DNA of 64,000 bases, taken from Nitrosomonadales bacterium. Lineage in GTDB: Bacteria > Pseudomonadota > Gammaproteobacteria > Burkholderiales > Gallionellaceae. Location: NCBI GenBank assembly GCA_016235045.1, contig JACRME010000008.1, positions 372,001 to 436,000 of the forward strand, in the 5' to 3' direction. This document shows positions 18,325-27,650 of this stretch, piece by piece. Each line of letters begins with the position of its first letter. Position 1 is the stretch's first letter. The translations under genes and the position numbers were made by a program. The notes under the pieces are model-generated. The model was not told the origin of the DNA and ran no database searches. It saw only the letters and a list, made by a program, of their open reading frames with translations.

Positions 18325-19746
18325 ATGAAAAAATCGTTACTTTCCGCTTTACTCGCCCTGCCCTTGCTGGCGCATGCAGACGGCTTGCCCGACATGGGCG
18401 ATATCTCGCAGGAAATGATCTCGCCGCAGATGGAACGTCAAATCGGCGAACAAAGCATGTTCCAGATTCGTGCCGACAAGAAATATATGGACGATCCGGA
18501 GATCACCGACTACCTCAACCGGCTGGGCGCCCGGCTCGTCGCGAACAGCCCGGAGCCGGGGCAGGCATTCGAGTTTTTCGCCATCAATGACAATGCCATC
18601 AACGCTTTCGCGCTGCCCGGCGGCTTTGTCGGCGTCAACACCGGACTGATCCAGTTGTCGCAAAGCGAATCCGAGCTCGCTTCGGTATTAAGCCATGAAA
18701 TTTCGCACGTTACGCAGCATCACTATGCGCGCATGGTTTCCGGCCAGCGTTACGACTCGCTCGCCGCACTGGCCACGCTCGCGGTGGCGATCCTGGCCGC
18801 GCGCAACAGCCCGGAAACGGCGAACGCCGCCATCGTCGGCGCACAGGCGGGAACAATTCAACGCCAACTCAACTTCACCCGCACACACGAAAAGGAGGCG
18901 GATCGCATCGGTCTCGGCATCCTGGAAAAATCCGGGTTCGATACGCGCGCCATGCCCTCATTCTTTGAGCGCATGCAAAAAGCCACGCAACTGGTAGAGG
19001 GCAACACCCCCTCCTACCTGCGCACGCACCCGATCACCCACGAACGCATCGCCGATGTCGACGATAGGGTGCAACAAATTCCCTACCATCTCGTGCCGGA
19101 CAGCCTGGATTTCCAATTGATGCGCGCCCGTTTGATCGCGCAGCAGAAACAGTCGCAGGAGGCAGTCACCTATTTCGACTCCGCTTTGGGCAACAAGAAA
19201 TTCGGCAATCCGGTCGCACAGCGTTACGGCCTGGTGCTGGCGCTCCTGCGCAACAACCAGCCGAAACGCGCAACGCAGGAATTCGCTTTGCTGCACAAGC
19301 AAGCCCCGCGCAATGCCACCATCGAAACGCTGGCCGGGCAAATCAAGCGCCTGGACAAGCAGGACGGGGAAATCATCGCGTTCTACCGCACGGCGCTCAA
19401 GAACTTCCCGCAACACCGCGCGCTTACCTACGACTATGCCGAAATCCTGCTGCAGGATCAGCGCTATGACGAAGCGGTCAAGCTGCTCGATGAAAAAATA
19501 TTGCAGAACGGCAACGATCCAAAGCTCTATGAGCTGCAGGCCCGCGCCTATGCCGCATTGGGCAGGCATCAGGAAGAGCATCACATGCTCGCCTACAACT
19601 ACATCCTGCACGGAAACCTGTTCGGGGCGATTGAACAACTGGAATTGGCCAAAAAGTCGGGCAATGACTACTACCAACTCTCCACCATTGAAACCGAACT
19701 CAAGCAGTACCGCGAGATCGCCGAAGCCTACCGCAAAAAACAATAG
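18325..19746 (+). CDS. bepA: M48 family periplasmic metalloprotease with TPR repeats (BepA-like)
   Basis: A 473-residue exported protein. It has an N-terminal signal peptide (KSLLSALLALPLLAHA), an M48 zinc protease domain with the HEISH motif (VLSHEISHVTQHH) and a downstream glutamate in HEKEADRIG, then a C-terminal TPR region ending in AEAYRKKQ. This matches E. coli BepA/YfgC, which assembles or degrades outer membrane proteins such as LptD. The ATG at 18325 gives the signal peptide; a TTG two codons earlier is possible. It is divergent from the kinase. Confidence 0.9.
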   Translation: MKKSLLSALLALPLLAHADGLPDMGDISQEMISPQMERQIGEQSMFQIRADKKYMDDPEITDYLNRLGARLVANSPEPGQAFEFFAINDNAINAFALPGGFVGVNTGLIQLSQSESELASVLSHEISHVTQHHYARMVSGQRYDSLAALATLAVAILAARNSPETANAAIVGAQAGTIQRQLNFTRTHEKEADRIGLGILEKSGFDTRAMPSFFERMQKATQLVEGNTPSYLRTHPITHERIADVDDRVQQIPYHLVPDSLDFQLMRARLIAQQKQSQEAVTYFDSALGNKKFGNPVAQRYGLVLALLRNNQPKRATQEFALLHKQAPRNATIETLAGQIKRLDKQDGEIIAFYRTALKNFPQHRALTYDYAEILLQDQRYDEAVKLLDEKILQNGNDPKLYELQARAYAALGRHQEEHHMLAYNYILHGNLFGAIEQLELAKKSGNDYYQLSTIETELKQYREIAEAYRKKQ

Positions 19747-19778
19747 ACTTCGGGCATTGCTCCCGGCCGCAACGAAAC

Positions 19779-20270
19779 CTAGAACTTCAACTCTTCGTAA
19801 TGGCGTTCCATGATTTCAAGCGCAACGGCCAGCCGCTTGGGCAACAGCGTGCGCGCCTTGGCGAAATTAATGGACGTTTCGTTGTAGAAAAGATTCACGA
19901 GATAAGAAACCCCGATCGCGTCGTGCAATTCGGTCTCGGCAATTTCCAGGACGCTGTCGATAAAGGCGAAGTGCTTGCGCACGGCAAGCCAGTCCCGCTT
20001 GTGTATCGCATCGTGCGTGGCCATCTTCAGTGCAGCGACTTCGAGGTGCAGCACACCCAAATCCGCCTCCTCGATGCCCGCCACCACTTCGGGAAAATGG
20101 ATCGCAAGGTAACCTGCAAAACGCGAACTTCCGGCCAGCGAGATGGGCTTGAATTGCGCGAGCTTGTCCCGATCGAGCAGGGAATTGCGAATCGACTGGG
20201 ATTGGGCCTTGCTGGATGCCGTCTTGCCGTAGGCATACCAAGTGCCGGTGCGCTCTTCTTCAAATACCAT
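19779..20270 (-). CDS. conserved hypothetical protein
   Basis: A 163-residue soluble, mainly helical protein beginning MVFEEERTGTWYAYGK. The segment FAGYLAIHFPEVVAGIEEADLG followed by a region rich in His, Asp and Trp resembles DUF7674-type proteins, but I do not recognise a function. The ATG at 20270 is preceded by AGGAGG. It is convergent with bepA and about 200 bases from the nickel permease gene on the same strand; the frame extends upstream but with no homology-like sequence. Confidence 0.6.
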   Translation of the reverse strand: MVFEEERTGTWYAYGKTASSKAQSQSIRNSLLDRDKLAQFKPISLAGSSRFAGYLAIHFPEVVAGIEEADLGVLHLEVAALKMATHDAIHKRDWLAVRKHFAFIDSVLEIAETELHDAIGVSYLVNLFYNETSINFAKARTLLPKRLAVALEIMERHYEELKF

Positions 20271-20477
20271 GATGACCTCCTGAGAACCAACATGAGTAGG
20301 CTGGGCATTCTGGGGCGGTAAACGCAAAGAGTCAAGAGGCTGATAAATATGGGTTAATTTTCCGCACTCCCCTGTTCTGCCGCGATGGTCGGGAATAAGT
20401 GCAGCCTGCCGGGAAAAAATGGCCTTGGTTCGTACAGGTTATCAGCTCCATTTCGCCGGTTAGCGACTGGGCTCAGG

Positions 20478-21293
20478 TCAGACCGGGGCAGAAACTCGCT
20501 GCTGGGTGAAGCGTGCAAACAGGAAACTGGCGGCAATCACCGCAATGATGGAACAGCCGATGAACAACTCGCGCCCCTCCTGCCAGGACGAGGCTTCGGG
20601 GAAGAAGCGGCGCGACAGGCCCAGCGCCGCCACGAACAGGCTGAGCAGGGCCACGGTCACGCCCATGATGCGCGACGCAGCGCGCGCGGTGGCATCGGCG
20701 CGCTGCAACAGGTGCGATATCCAGAGCCCGTTGGCGGCATCGGTCGCCATCATGCCGGCCATGAAGCACACGGCCAGCAGCAGCGCGGACATGACCCCGC
20801 CGTATTGCGTGGCGGTGGCGGAAAACAGCGTGGCTTGCGAAAGCGTGTCGAAGGAGAAAGCGAACAGCGAACCCACCAGGGCGATCAGCACGGGGTGGTT
20901 GGCATGCCTGAGCTGTCCCAGCCAGCGGCCTTTGAGGCCGACCATCTGCACCATCTCATGCGCGGGCGTGGAGAACACCGCATACAGATTGAGCGCACCC
21001 AGGGAAAGCAGGAAGAAGGCCGACACCCAGGCGCCAACATCGTCCATCCAGGCGGGCACCGCGCCCTGCCGGAACAGGAAACTGGTGGCGACCGCAACGA
21101 TGCACACCACGATGCCATGCCCGAGCGAAAACAGGAAACCGCACAAACGTGCCAGCTTTTTGCGCCCGGCGGCGGCATTGAAGCGGGTCAGGCCGTCGAT
21201 GGTGGCGAGATGGTCGGCGTCCATGCCGTGCTTCATGCCCAACACGACCGCCAGTGCGATCAGGGGATAAATGCTGTCATGTATGGATTCCAT
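20478..21293 (-). CDS. hoxN: high-affinity nickel permease, NiCoT/HoxN-like
   Basis: A 271-residue inner membrane protein with about seven hydrophobic helices. Helix II carries the metal-recognition signature HGMDADHLATIDG, a form of the HX4DH motif of nickel/cobalt transporters, followed by FSLGHGIVV and FSFDTLSQ. It would import Ni2+ for hydrogenase. It is the last gene of the hox cluster, matching the position of hoxN in R. eutropha. A 208-base spacer with a hairpin separates it from hoxJ, so it may have its own promoter. Confidence 0.88.
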   Translation of the reverse strand: MESIHDSIYPLIALAVVLGMKHGMDADHLATIDGLTRFNAAAGRKKLARLCGFLFSLGHGIVVCIVAVATSFLFRQGAVPAWMDDVGAWVSAFFLLSLGALNLYAVFSTPAHEMVQMVGLKGRWLGQLRHANHPVLIALVGSLFAFSFDTLSQATLFSATATQYGGVMSALLLAVCFMAGMMATDAANGLWISHLLQRADATARAASRIMGVTVALLSLFVAALGLSRRFFPEASSWQEGRELFIGCSIIAVIAASFLFARFTQQRVSAPV

Positions 21294-21471
21294 TTCGCCT
21301 CCCGTAAGAAGATTTCCATTATTCTCTTACAAGAACCATGCCAATGAAAGTCAATCCTCCATGCCGCCACCCGAAAACTTTCAACAACATGATTAACATC
21401 GACAAAACGGGCATGCCGAATTTGCATCCGGGCACTGCGTGGTGAAATTGCGCAGCGTTTAAGGAAAATAC

Positions 21472-21488
21472 CGGAAAGCAGCTTTCCG
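21472..21488 (-). terminator. hairpin downstream of hoxJ
   Basis: The 8-bp arms CGGAAAGC / GCTTTCCG are separated by one base, 14 bases after the hoxJ stop. The minus strand continues GTATTTTCC, a weak U-tract. It is a possible partial terminator between hoxJ and hoxN. Confidence 0.4.
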
Positions 21489-21501
21489 CTTTAATTCCAG
21501 C

Positions 21502-22848
21502 CTATTTCCGGTTTGAGCGGGGCAGGCAGAGTTTGAAAACCGCGCCGCCACCTTCCGCATTGCTCACCGAAAGCTGTCCGCCATGGCGTTCGATGATGCC
21601 GTAGCTGATCGACAATCCCAACCCGGTGCCCTTGCCGACCGGCTTGGTGGTGTAAAACGGGTCAAATATCTTTCCCATCGCCTGTTCCGAAATTCCCGGT
21701 CCGTTGTCGCGGAACAGGATACACAACACATCACCCACCACCTCCGCGGTGATCGTCAACAGCGGATCGGGAATTTTTTCCGTGGCATCCGAAGCGTTCT
21801 GCACCAGATTGGTGATCACCTGCTGGATCTGTCCGGGCGAACCGAAGAACGGCATGTCTTTGGGCAACTCGATCTGCACGCGGAAATGAGTCGGCGTGGC
21901 GCGCGTCACCCAGTGCACCGAGCGCTCGATGGTTTCCGCCAGGTTGAACTCGACGTTCTCGTCGCGATCCGCCGCGGAAAACCGCTTCAAGCCGTCCACA
22001 ATATCGCGCGTGCGCTCCGCGCCTTCCACCGAACCGTCCAGCAAGGGCTGCAGATCGTCCAGAATATGGTCGATGCGCAACTCGGTGCGCAATTTCTCCA
22101 GCGCAGAATGCGGTTCGCCGTCATGAATCGCATCCAGGTAACGTTTCAACCGCGGCGTGTAGCGCTGCATCGCATGCATGTTGCCCAGCACGAAACTGAT
22201 CGGGTTGTTCAACTCGTGCGCCACCCCCGCCACCAGCTTGCCCAGCGAGGCCATCTTTTCGGATTGCAGCAGTTGCTGCTGGGTGCGCTTGAGTTCGTCG
22301 TGCGCCTCGCGCAGCTTGTGATAGGCGCGCCGCAACTCGCCCACCGGGCGACCGGTGATCACCACGCCCAGCAATTTTTTGGCGGCCGACAAACGCGGCG
22401 TGAAATTCAGCGCCACCGGCGTGGCATTGCCGTCGCGCGTGCGGAACTGCAATTCCACGTCGTTGGCGGGCTCGGTCGTCAGACTTGAAATCACCCGCTT
22501 CGCGGTCGCGCAATCGCTTTCGTCCGCAAACAGCGAGGACAGCTTTGCGCCCTTCATTTCCTGCTCGGTCTTGCCGGAAAAAGCAAGCAGCGAATGATTC
22601 ACCTCCTCGATCACGCCGTTGCGGTCGCATACCACCAGCAGGTCGGACATCGAGGTCAGGATGCTGAAAATGAACTGCTGCGATTCTTCCAGTTCGGAAT
22701 TCTTCTGCTCCAGCACCACTTCATATTGCAGCAGTTCGTTGTACACCTCGTCCATCGAGCGCACCACCTCGATCCAGGCGGATTCCGAGAACGGATCCAG
22801 TTCGCTCGGAACCGGCAAACGCGTGGGGGAAGTATGGTGTGTGCTCAT
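21502..22848 (-). CDS. hoxJ: PAS-domain sensor histidine kinase HoxJ
   Basis: A 448-residue soluble kinase without transmembrane segments. Residues about 60-170 form a PAS domain (SILTSMSDLLVVCDRNGVIEEV), a coiled coil follows, and the phosphoacceptor His211 lies in GVAHELNNPISF. The ATPase domain has intact N (NLVQNASDA), G1 (RDNGPGI), F (FDPFYTTK) and G2 (GKGTGLGLS) boxes. In R. eutropha the HoxBC sensor hydrogenase controls HoxJ, which modulates the regulator HoxA. Its position beside hoxC and hoxA fits this role. The start lies 25 bases after the nikR stop. Confidence 0.92.
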   Translation of the reverse strand: MSTHHTSPTRLPVPSELDPFSESAWIEVVRSMDEVYNELLQYEVVLEQKNSELEESQQFIFSILTSMSDLLVVCDRNGVIEEVNHSLLAFSGKTEQEMKGAKLSSLFADESDCATAKRVISSLTTEPANDVELQFRTRDGNATPVALNFTPRLSAAKKLLGVVITGRPVGELRRAYHKLREAHDELKRTQQQLLQSEKMASLGKLVAGVAHELNNPISFVLGNMHAMQRYTPRLKRYLDAIHDGEPHSALEKLRTELRIDHILDDLQPLLDGSVEGAERTRDIVDGLKRFSAADRDENVEFNLAETIERSVHWVTRATPTHFRVQIELPKDMPFFGSPGQIQQVITNLVQNASDATEKIPDPLLTITAEVVGDVLCILFRDNGPGISEQAMGKIFDPFYTTKPVGKGTGLGLSISYGIIERHGGQLSVSNAEGGGAVFKLCLPRSNRK

Positions 22849-22873
22849 GGCAGTTTGCCTCCGCGCGCTCTGA

Positions 22874-23317
22874 TCAGGATGAGGGATGGCTGTGCACGTG
22901 ACCGTGGCCGGTATCCGCCTCGACCGGCACCAGATTCACCTGCCCGTGGCGCACGCCGCGCTCGGCGATCAGCGCATCGGCGAAGCGCCGCACCACCTCG
23001 GTCTTGCCGCGCAGCATCACCGTCTCCAGGCAGTTTTCGTGATCGAGATGCACATGCGTCGATGCCACCACCAGATCGTGGTGATCGTGCTGCAGCCCGG
23101 TCAGCCGCTCGGCCAGATCGCGCTCGTGGTGGTTGTAGACATACGACAGGCTGGCCACGCAAAACGGCGCCTGTGCTTCCTGCAGGCGCAGCGCATCCAG
23201 CTTGCCGCGCAACATGTCGCGCACCGCCTCGGAGCGGTTCAGGTAACCGCGCTCGCGGATCAGCCGGTCGAACTCGCTGGCGAGTTTTTCATCGAGTGAA
23301 ATGGTGAAGCGTTCCAT
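22874..23317 (-). CDS. nikR: nickel-responsive regulator NikR
   Basis: A 147-residue ribbon-helix-helix repressor. The N-terminal DNA-binding part is MERFTISLDEKLASEFDRL, followed by the ACT-like metal domain with the His/Cys nickel site spread over YVYNHHERDL and THVHLDHENCLE. The C-terminus ends in a short His-rich tail (GHGHVHSHPSS). NikR represses nickel uptake when Ni2+ is abundant. It sits between hoxC and hoxJ, a position not occupied by nikR in the R. eutropha cluster, and probably controls hoxN two genes downstream. Confidence 0.93.
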   Translation of the reverse strand: MERFTISLDEKLASEFDRLIRERGYLNRSEAVRDMLRGKLDALRLQEAQAPFCVASLSYVYNHHERDLAERLTGLQHDHHDLVVASTHVHLDHENCLETVMLRGKTEVVRRFADALIAERGVRHGQVNLVPVEADTGHGHVHSHPSS

Positions 23318-23348
23318 ATTCCTCCTTCAACAAAAACAAAAAACATTT

Positions 23349-23471
23349 GCCACAGAGCACACAGAGATCACAGAGAGGAATGGCAGGAGAAAAACAGGAT
23401 GCGCTCTGTGGAAAGATATGTGCATTGTTGAGTTCTGCCGAATTCTCCGTGTGCTCTGTGTACTCTGTGGC
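23349..23471. repeat. palindromic repeat, CACAGAGA family, copy 1
   Basis: The left arm GCCACAGAGCACACAGAG and the right arm CTCTGTGTACTCTGTGGC flank about 70 bases. Each arm consists of CACAGAG-type units. It fills most of the hoxC-nikR spacer. Copies lie at 26034-26180 and 34353-34425. Confidence 0.88.
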
Positions 23472-23489
23472 TAATTGTTTTTCAGGCTC

Positions 23490-24938
23490 TTAATGCACCG
23501 TACACACCATGCACGGATCGAACGACCTGACTACATGCTGCACCGCCAGCGGCGCAGCGTTGCCGCCTTCTTCCGCTTCCAGACCGACCAGCGCCTGTTC
23601 CAGCGCGCCGGGCTCGCCGCTTGCATCGCGCGGCGAAAAATTCCAGGTGGTGGGCGCGATGATCTGGTAATTGTTGATTTTCCCGTTGCGCACATCCATC
23701 CAGTGCCCGAGGCTGCCGCGCGCCGCTTCGATCAGGCCAACGCCGCGCGCGTCCTGCAGTTCGAGAGGCGGATAGCAATACGCGTCCCCCGGCAGGATCT
23801 GGCGCAACCAGGTCTCCATCACCGGCAGCACCAGCGCGAATTCCAGCATACGCCCCACGATCCGCGCCGTCACGCTGGCGCCGTGGCGGTCCACCATGTC
23901 GCGCACCAGCGGATGCCCGGCCACCATCTGCCGCGCCAGCGCGCCGGTTTCCACCACCCGCCCGGACAGACGCGGCGCCTTGCACCACGAGTATGCGTTC
24001 TCCTTGTCGGGCTGCGGCAGCGTGCGTCCCACTTCCGGCGCCAGCGCGACGTCGCCCGCCATCCAGCTGCTGGTCACATCTTCGCGAATCGCGCCGATAT
24101 CCAGCGGCTGCAATTTTTCATCCGCCCACAGCCCTGCCGGAAACAAGGGGGATGTGCCGTCGGAATACGCGCCGTAACTGATGAACCGGTCGGTGGCGCG
24201 CCCCATGTTCTGCAATCCCAGATCGCGCGCGATATGCAGGAAACGCGGGAAGTCGGCATTGCGCGCGCGCGGCTCCATCCAGGCATAGAGCGCCGCTTCG
24301 GAATCGAGCGCCGCCACCGCTTCCAGGCTGTCGCCGAACAAAGTGCTTTCCAGAAAACCGCGAAACTCCGCCAGCAGTATTTTCAGGCGCAATTTTTCCG
24401 CCTCCTCCAGCGCGCGCGACGAACCGCCGGGCTGCAGCGAAAGCGTGTGCGGCCACCGGCCCGCGAGATAACCCATCACATTCATGAATTTCGCGCGCAC
24501 CGGCAGTACCTCCGCCGCGGCCGAGCCCGTCAACGCCTTGAAACGCGCTTGCGCATCGGCAAACCATGCGCGGTCGCCATAGCCGTCGCGCGCAAAATCC
24601 GGCATGAAGAACAAATAGAAGTGGCTCAGGTGATCGGCCAGGTTTTCCGCCGCCAGCGTCAGGTTGGCCGCCAGGCGTCCGTTGGGCGGCGGCCGAATGC
24701 CCATGCCCTGCGCCAGCGCCAGTGCCGCAGCCGCCGATTGCGCCACCGAGCAAATCCCGCAAATGCGCGGCACGAAGACCATCGCATCCAGCGGATGCTT
24801 GCCCGCCAGAATCTGCTCGAACCCGCGGTACATCGGCGAATTCACATAGGCGGCACGCACGCGCCCGGATTCGATATCGAGCGTCACTTCCAGATCGCCT
24901 TCGACGCGGTTGAACGGACCTACGATGCGACGGCTCAT
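23490..24938 (-). CDS. hoxC: H2-sensing regulatory hydrogenase large subunit
   Basis: A 482-residue [NiFe] large subunit with N-terminal RICGICS and C-terminal DPCMVCTVH, which supply the four cysteines of the active site. The protein stops directly at that histidine, with no C-terminal peptide to be cleaved, as in HoxC/HupV sensor hydrogenases. By direct count residues 62 and 110 are Ile and Phe, the bulky gas-channel residues linked to O2 insensitivity of the R. eutropha sensor. The ATG at 24938 gives MSRRIVGPFNRVEGDLEV and overlaps the hoxB stop by four bases. Confidence 0.95.
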   Translation of the reverse strand: MSRRIVGPFNRVEGDLEVTLDIESGRVRAAYVNSPMYRGFEQILAGKHPLDAMVFVPRICGICSVAQSAAAALALAQGMGIRPPPNGRLAANLTLAAENLADHLSHFYLFFMPDFARDGYGDRAWFADAQARFKALTGSAAAEVLPVRAKFMNVMGYLAGRWPHTLSLQPGGSSRALEEAEKLRLKILLAEFRGFLESTLFGDSLEAVAALDSEAALYAWMEPRARNADFPRFLHIARDLGLQNMGRATDRFISYGAYSDGTSPLFPAGLWADEKLQPLDIGAIREDVTSSWMAGDVALAPEVGRTLPQPDKENAYSWCKAPRLSGRVVETGALARQMVAGHPLVRDMVDRHGASVTARIVGRMLEFALVLPVMETWLRQILPGDAYCYPPLELQDARGVGLIEAARGSLGHWMDVRNGKINNYQIIAPTTWNFSPRDASGEPGALEQALVGLEAEEGGNAAPLAVQHVVRSFDPCMVCTVH

Positions 24939-25942
24939 TTCAGGCGCGTCCTCTTGTTCGCGGGGGTGACCACCTGGTGGTCGGCGACCGCATTTTCCTT
25001 CACGCGCTTCGGCGTGGCCGACTTGGACAATGCCGCCAGCGCCACAAACCAGGCTTTCGGCATGTCCGTCGGCAGGCCGATGGGAATCCCCGCGACCTTG
25101 GGCGTGATGCCGAAGGCATGGCCCGGCTCCTCGAAGCCCGGCTCGGTGCAGGCGATGCAGGCATATCCGCCGCGCGTGCAGGAGCCTTCGCCGTTCCACA
25201 ACCGGATGTTGCAGTCGGCATGCACTTGCGTGCCCTTGCACCCCATGTGCTCCATCAGGCAACCCAGATCGGACGGTTTGTGCGCGCTGGCCTTGAATTC
25301 ATAAAACTCGTTGCGCTTGCAACCGTGGTGCACCAGGTGATCGGCGAACAGGCGCGGGCGGCGGTATACGTCCAGGTTTTCTTCGTACATCTCGCCCGCG
25401 GCAAGCGCCACCAGAGTTTCCATCACCCAGTTGGGATGCGTCGGGCAGCCCGCAATGTTGATCACGGGCAATCCGCCTGCCGCCCGGTATTCCTCGCCGA
25501 GCAAACCGCCCTGCGCGTCGCCGTCGTATTGCATGCCGCAGGCATCGGCCGGGTTGATGCCGGCCGAAGTCACCCCGCCATAGGCAGCGCAACTGCCGAC
25601 CGCCACCGTATGGTGCGCGACCTTGGCCAGACGCTCGATCATGCTCATCATCGAAATGCCGCCCGTCCGCCGGTGAAAACCGCCGCTGCCGAACGGCCCT
25701 CTGAGCACCGAGCCTTCCAGGCACAGGATATCCAGCCGCGTTTCGCCGCTGGCGCACGCATCGAAAATCCGGTTCACCTCGTCCGCGCTTTGCTCGGACA
25801 GCGAGGGATGCCACAGCAGATTGATGCCGAAACTCTTCAGGGTGTCGACCAGATTGCGGCAATCCGCATTCAGCAACGACAGCGTGCAACCGCCGCAGCC
25901 CCCCGATTGCAGCCAGAGCAGGTTGAGGTTCCGATGTTGCAT
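24935..25942 (-). CDS. hoxB: H2-sensing regulatory hydrogenase small subunit
   Basis: A [NiFe] small subunit of about 335 residues that carries the Fe-S clusters. Cluster ligands are visible in SGGCGGCTLSL, GSCAAYGG, IAGCPTHPNW, HHGCKRNEFYE and the CTRGGYACIACTEPGF region. There is no twin-arginine signal and no C-terminal anchor, so the HoxBC complex stays in the cytoplasm, as known for H2 sensors. The ATG at 25942 is chosen because GAAGGA precedes it; ATG at 25954 is also possible. It overlaps hoxC by four bases. Confidence 0.93.
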   Translation of the reverse strand: MQHRNLNLLWLQSGGCGGCTLSLLNADCRNLVDTLKSFGINLLWHPSLSEQSADEVNRIFDACASGETRLDILCLEGSVLRGPFGSGGFHRRTGGISMMSMIERLAKVAHHTVAVGSCAAYGGVTSAGINPADACGMQYDGDAQGGLLGEEYRAAGGLPVINIAGCPTHPNWVMETLVALAAGEMYEENLDVYRRPRLFADHLVHHGCKRNEFYEFKASAHKPSDLGCLMEHMGCKGTQVHADCNIRLWNGEGSCTRGGYACIACTEPGFEEPGHAFGITPKVAGIPIGLPTDMPKAWFVALAALSKSATPKRVKENAVADHQVVTPANKRTRLK

Positions 25943-25984
25943 AACATCCTTCATGACCAAACCCTATTTGCCACATAACCAGCG

Positions 25985-26023
25985 ACTTGGCTGGCGTAGT
26001 TTGACAGCCTAGTCGAATGGCTA
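25985..26023. repeat. 39-bp dispersed repeat, copy 2
   Basis: Same sequence and orientation as 3002-3040 apart from one base. It abuts the CACAGAGA repeat in the hoxA-hoxB spacer. Confidence 0.85.
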
Positions 26024-26033
26024 GTAGTTTTTT

Positions 26034-26180
26034 CAGAGAACACAGAGAGCACAGAGAAAGTGACTACACGGTTGAAAGTGGCAAGTTGCCAACTGAGTCG
26101 TTGGTGCAACCTGTTCAATTGGCAGACCAATTCAAAGATTGCCTCAGATTTCTCTGTGTGCTCTGTGTTCTCTGTGGCTT
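26034..26180. repeat. palindromic repeat, CACAGAGA family, copy 2
   Basis: The left arm CAGAGAACACAGAGAGCACAGAGA and a right arm made of TCTCTGTGTGCTCTGTGTTC units flank about 90 bases of unrelated sequence. It lies between the hoxA stop and the hoxB start. The hoxA-hoxB spacer otherwise contains only the 39-bp repeat. Confidence 0.88.
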
Positions 26181-26195
26181 GTTTTTGAATTTGAC

Positions 26196-27647
26196 TCATT
26201 CGGTTTTCTTCTCCAGCCCGTAACGTGCCAGCTTGCTGCGCAGGCCGACGCGCGACAATCCCAACTCGGTCGCGGCTCGCGTCTTGTTCCAGCGGTGGCG
26301 GATCAGGCATTCGTGCAGCACCCGCGCTTCCAGCGCCTCCATGCGATCCTTGAGGCTGCCGTCCAGCCCGGCGAGTATGCTCATGTCCTGCGACTGCTCT
26401 TCCGGCGCGGCGCGCAACACCTTGGGCGAGAACAGGTGCGCGCCGATGAATTCCCCGTCGCACAGCAAAATGGCGCGCAGTATCTCGTTCTGCATCTCGC
26501 GCACATTGCCCGGCCACTGGTAATTGCACAGGCACTCCAGCGCTTCCGGCGTGAATCCCTGGATGTCCTTGCCCATGGCCGGCGCGGCCTCGCGCAACAG
26601 CGAAAGCGCGATGAGCTGGTTATCCATCTTGCGGTCGCGCAAGGGAGGCATCGGCAGCACGAACTGGGTCAGCCGGTAGTACAAATCCTCGCGGAACCGC
26701 CCCTTGCTCACCTCTTCTTCCAGGTTGCGGTTGGTTGCCGACAGCACGCGTACGTCGATCTTGCGCGAACGCGAACTGCCGACCGGGCGGATCTCGCCTT
26801 CCTGCAGCACGCGCAGCAACTTGACCTGGAACGACGGCGAAGTATCGCCGATCTCGTCCAGGAAAATGGTGCCGCCGTCGGCCTGCTCGAACAGGCCGAT
26901 CCTGTCCTCGTAGGCGCCGGTAAAGCTGCCGCGCTTGTGGCCGAACAGCTCCGACTCCAGCAACTGGTCGGACATCGCGCCGCAGTTCTCGATGACGAAG
27001 GCGCGCGTGGCGCGCGGGCTGGAATAGTGGATGGCGCGCCCCAGCAGTTCCTTGCCGGAACCGGATTCGCCCGAGATATGCACGGCAATGTCGCTATTCG
27101 CCACACGCGCCGCCAACTCGATCACTTCGTTCAGCGGACTGTCGAGCGCGCGCACGATGCGCGAAAACTCGTAATGCTCGCGCAGCTTCTCGTGCTTGGT
27201 CGCCACGCGCCGCTGCAGCACCGGCTGCATGGTGCGCAGCTCGATGTTCATGCGGTTGCTCTGCTGCTGCAGGTCGTGCAACTGCGCTGCCGCGCGCACG
27301 TTGAGCAGCAGCGATTCCGGATGCCATGGCTTGAGGATGTACTGGTAGATGCCCGCGACGTTGATGCCCGCGATGATGTCCTCGACATCGGTATAACCGG
27401 AAATGATCATGCGCACCGCATCCGGCCAGCGCTCGCGCACTTCGATCAGGAAATTGATGCCGGTCACGCCGGGCATGCGGTGGTCGCACAGCACCACCTG
27501 CACCGGCTCGCGTTCCATGATTGCGCGCCCCTCGACGGCGTTCGACGCGGTCAGCACGTTGAATTCCTCATCCAGCGTGCGGCGTATCGACTCCTGCGAG
27601 CGCACTTCGTCGTCGATGACCAGTATGGTGGGGGGTTGCGTAACCAT
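26196..27647 (-). CDS. hoxA: sigma54-dependent response regulator HoxA
   Basis: A 483-residue NtrC-type activator of hydrogenase genes. The receiver domain has Asp55 in [10 protein letters not shown]. The AAA+ domain has Walker A GESGSGKE, Walker [11 protein letters not shown] and the sigma54-contact loop GSFTGA instead of the usual GAFTGA. The C-terminal Fis-type helix-turn-helix is [18 protein letters not shown]. In R. eutropha unphosphorylated HoxA activates hoxK and hypA promoters together with RpoN. It lies directly after hoxX (3 bases), ahead of the sensor genes. Confidence 0.94.
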   Translation of the reverse strand: MVTQPPTILVIDDEVRSQESIRRTLDEEFNVLTASNAVEGRAIMEREPVQVVLCDHRMPGVTGINFLIEVRERWPDAVRMIISGYTDVEDIIAGINVAGIYQYILKPWHPESLLLNVRAAAQLHDLQQQSNRMNIELRTMQPVLQRRVATKHEKLREHYEFSRIVRALDSPLNEVIELAARVANSDIAVHISGESGSGKELLGRAIHYSSPRATRAFVIENCGAMSDQLLESELFGHKRGSFTGAYEDRIGLFEQADGGTIFLDEIGDTSPSFQVKLLRVLQEGEIRPVGSSRSRKIDVRVLSATNRNLEEEVSKGRFREDLYYRLTQFVLPMPPLRDRKMDNQLIALSLLREAAPAMGKDIQGFTPEALECLCNYQWPGNVREMQNEILRAILLCDGEFIGAHLFSPKVLRAAPEEQSQDMSILAGLDGSLKDRMEALEARVLHECLIRHRWNKTRAATELGLSRVGLRSKLARYGLEKKTE

Positions 27648-27650
27648 GAC

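Noticed and set aside
23475-25304. 609-codon open frame on the plus strand opposite hoxC and hoxB
   Set aside because: Arg/Ala/His-rich antisense product without motifs; hoxB and hoxC are certain.
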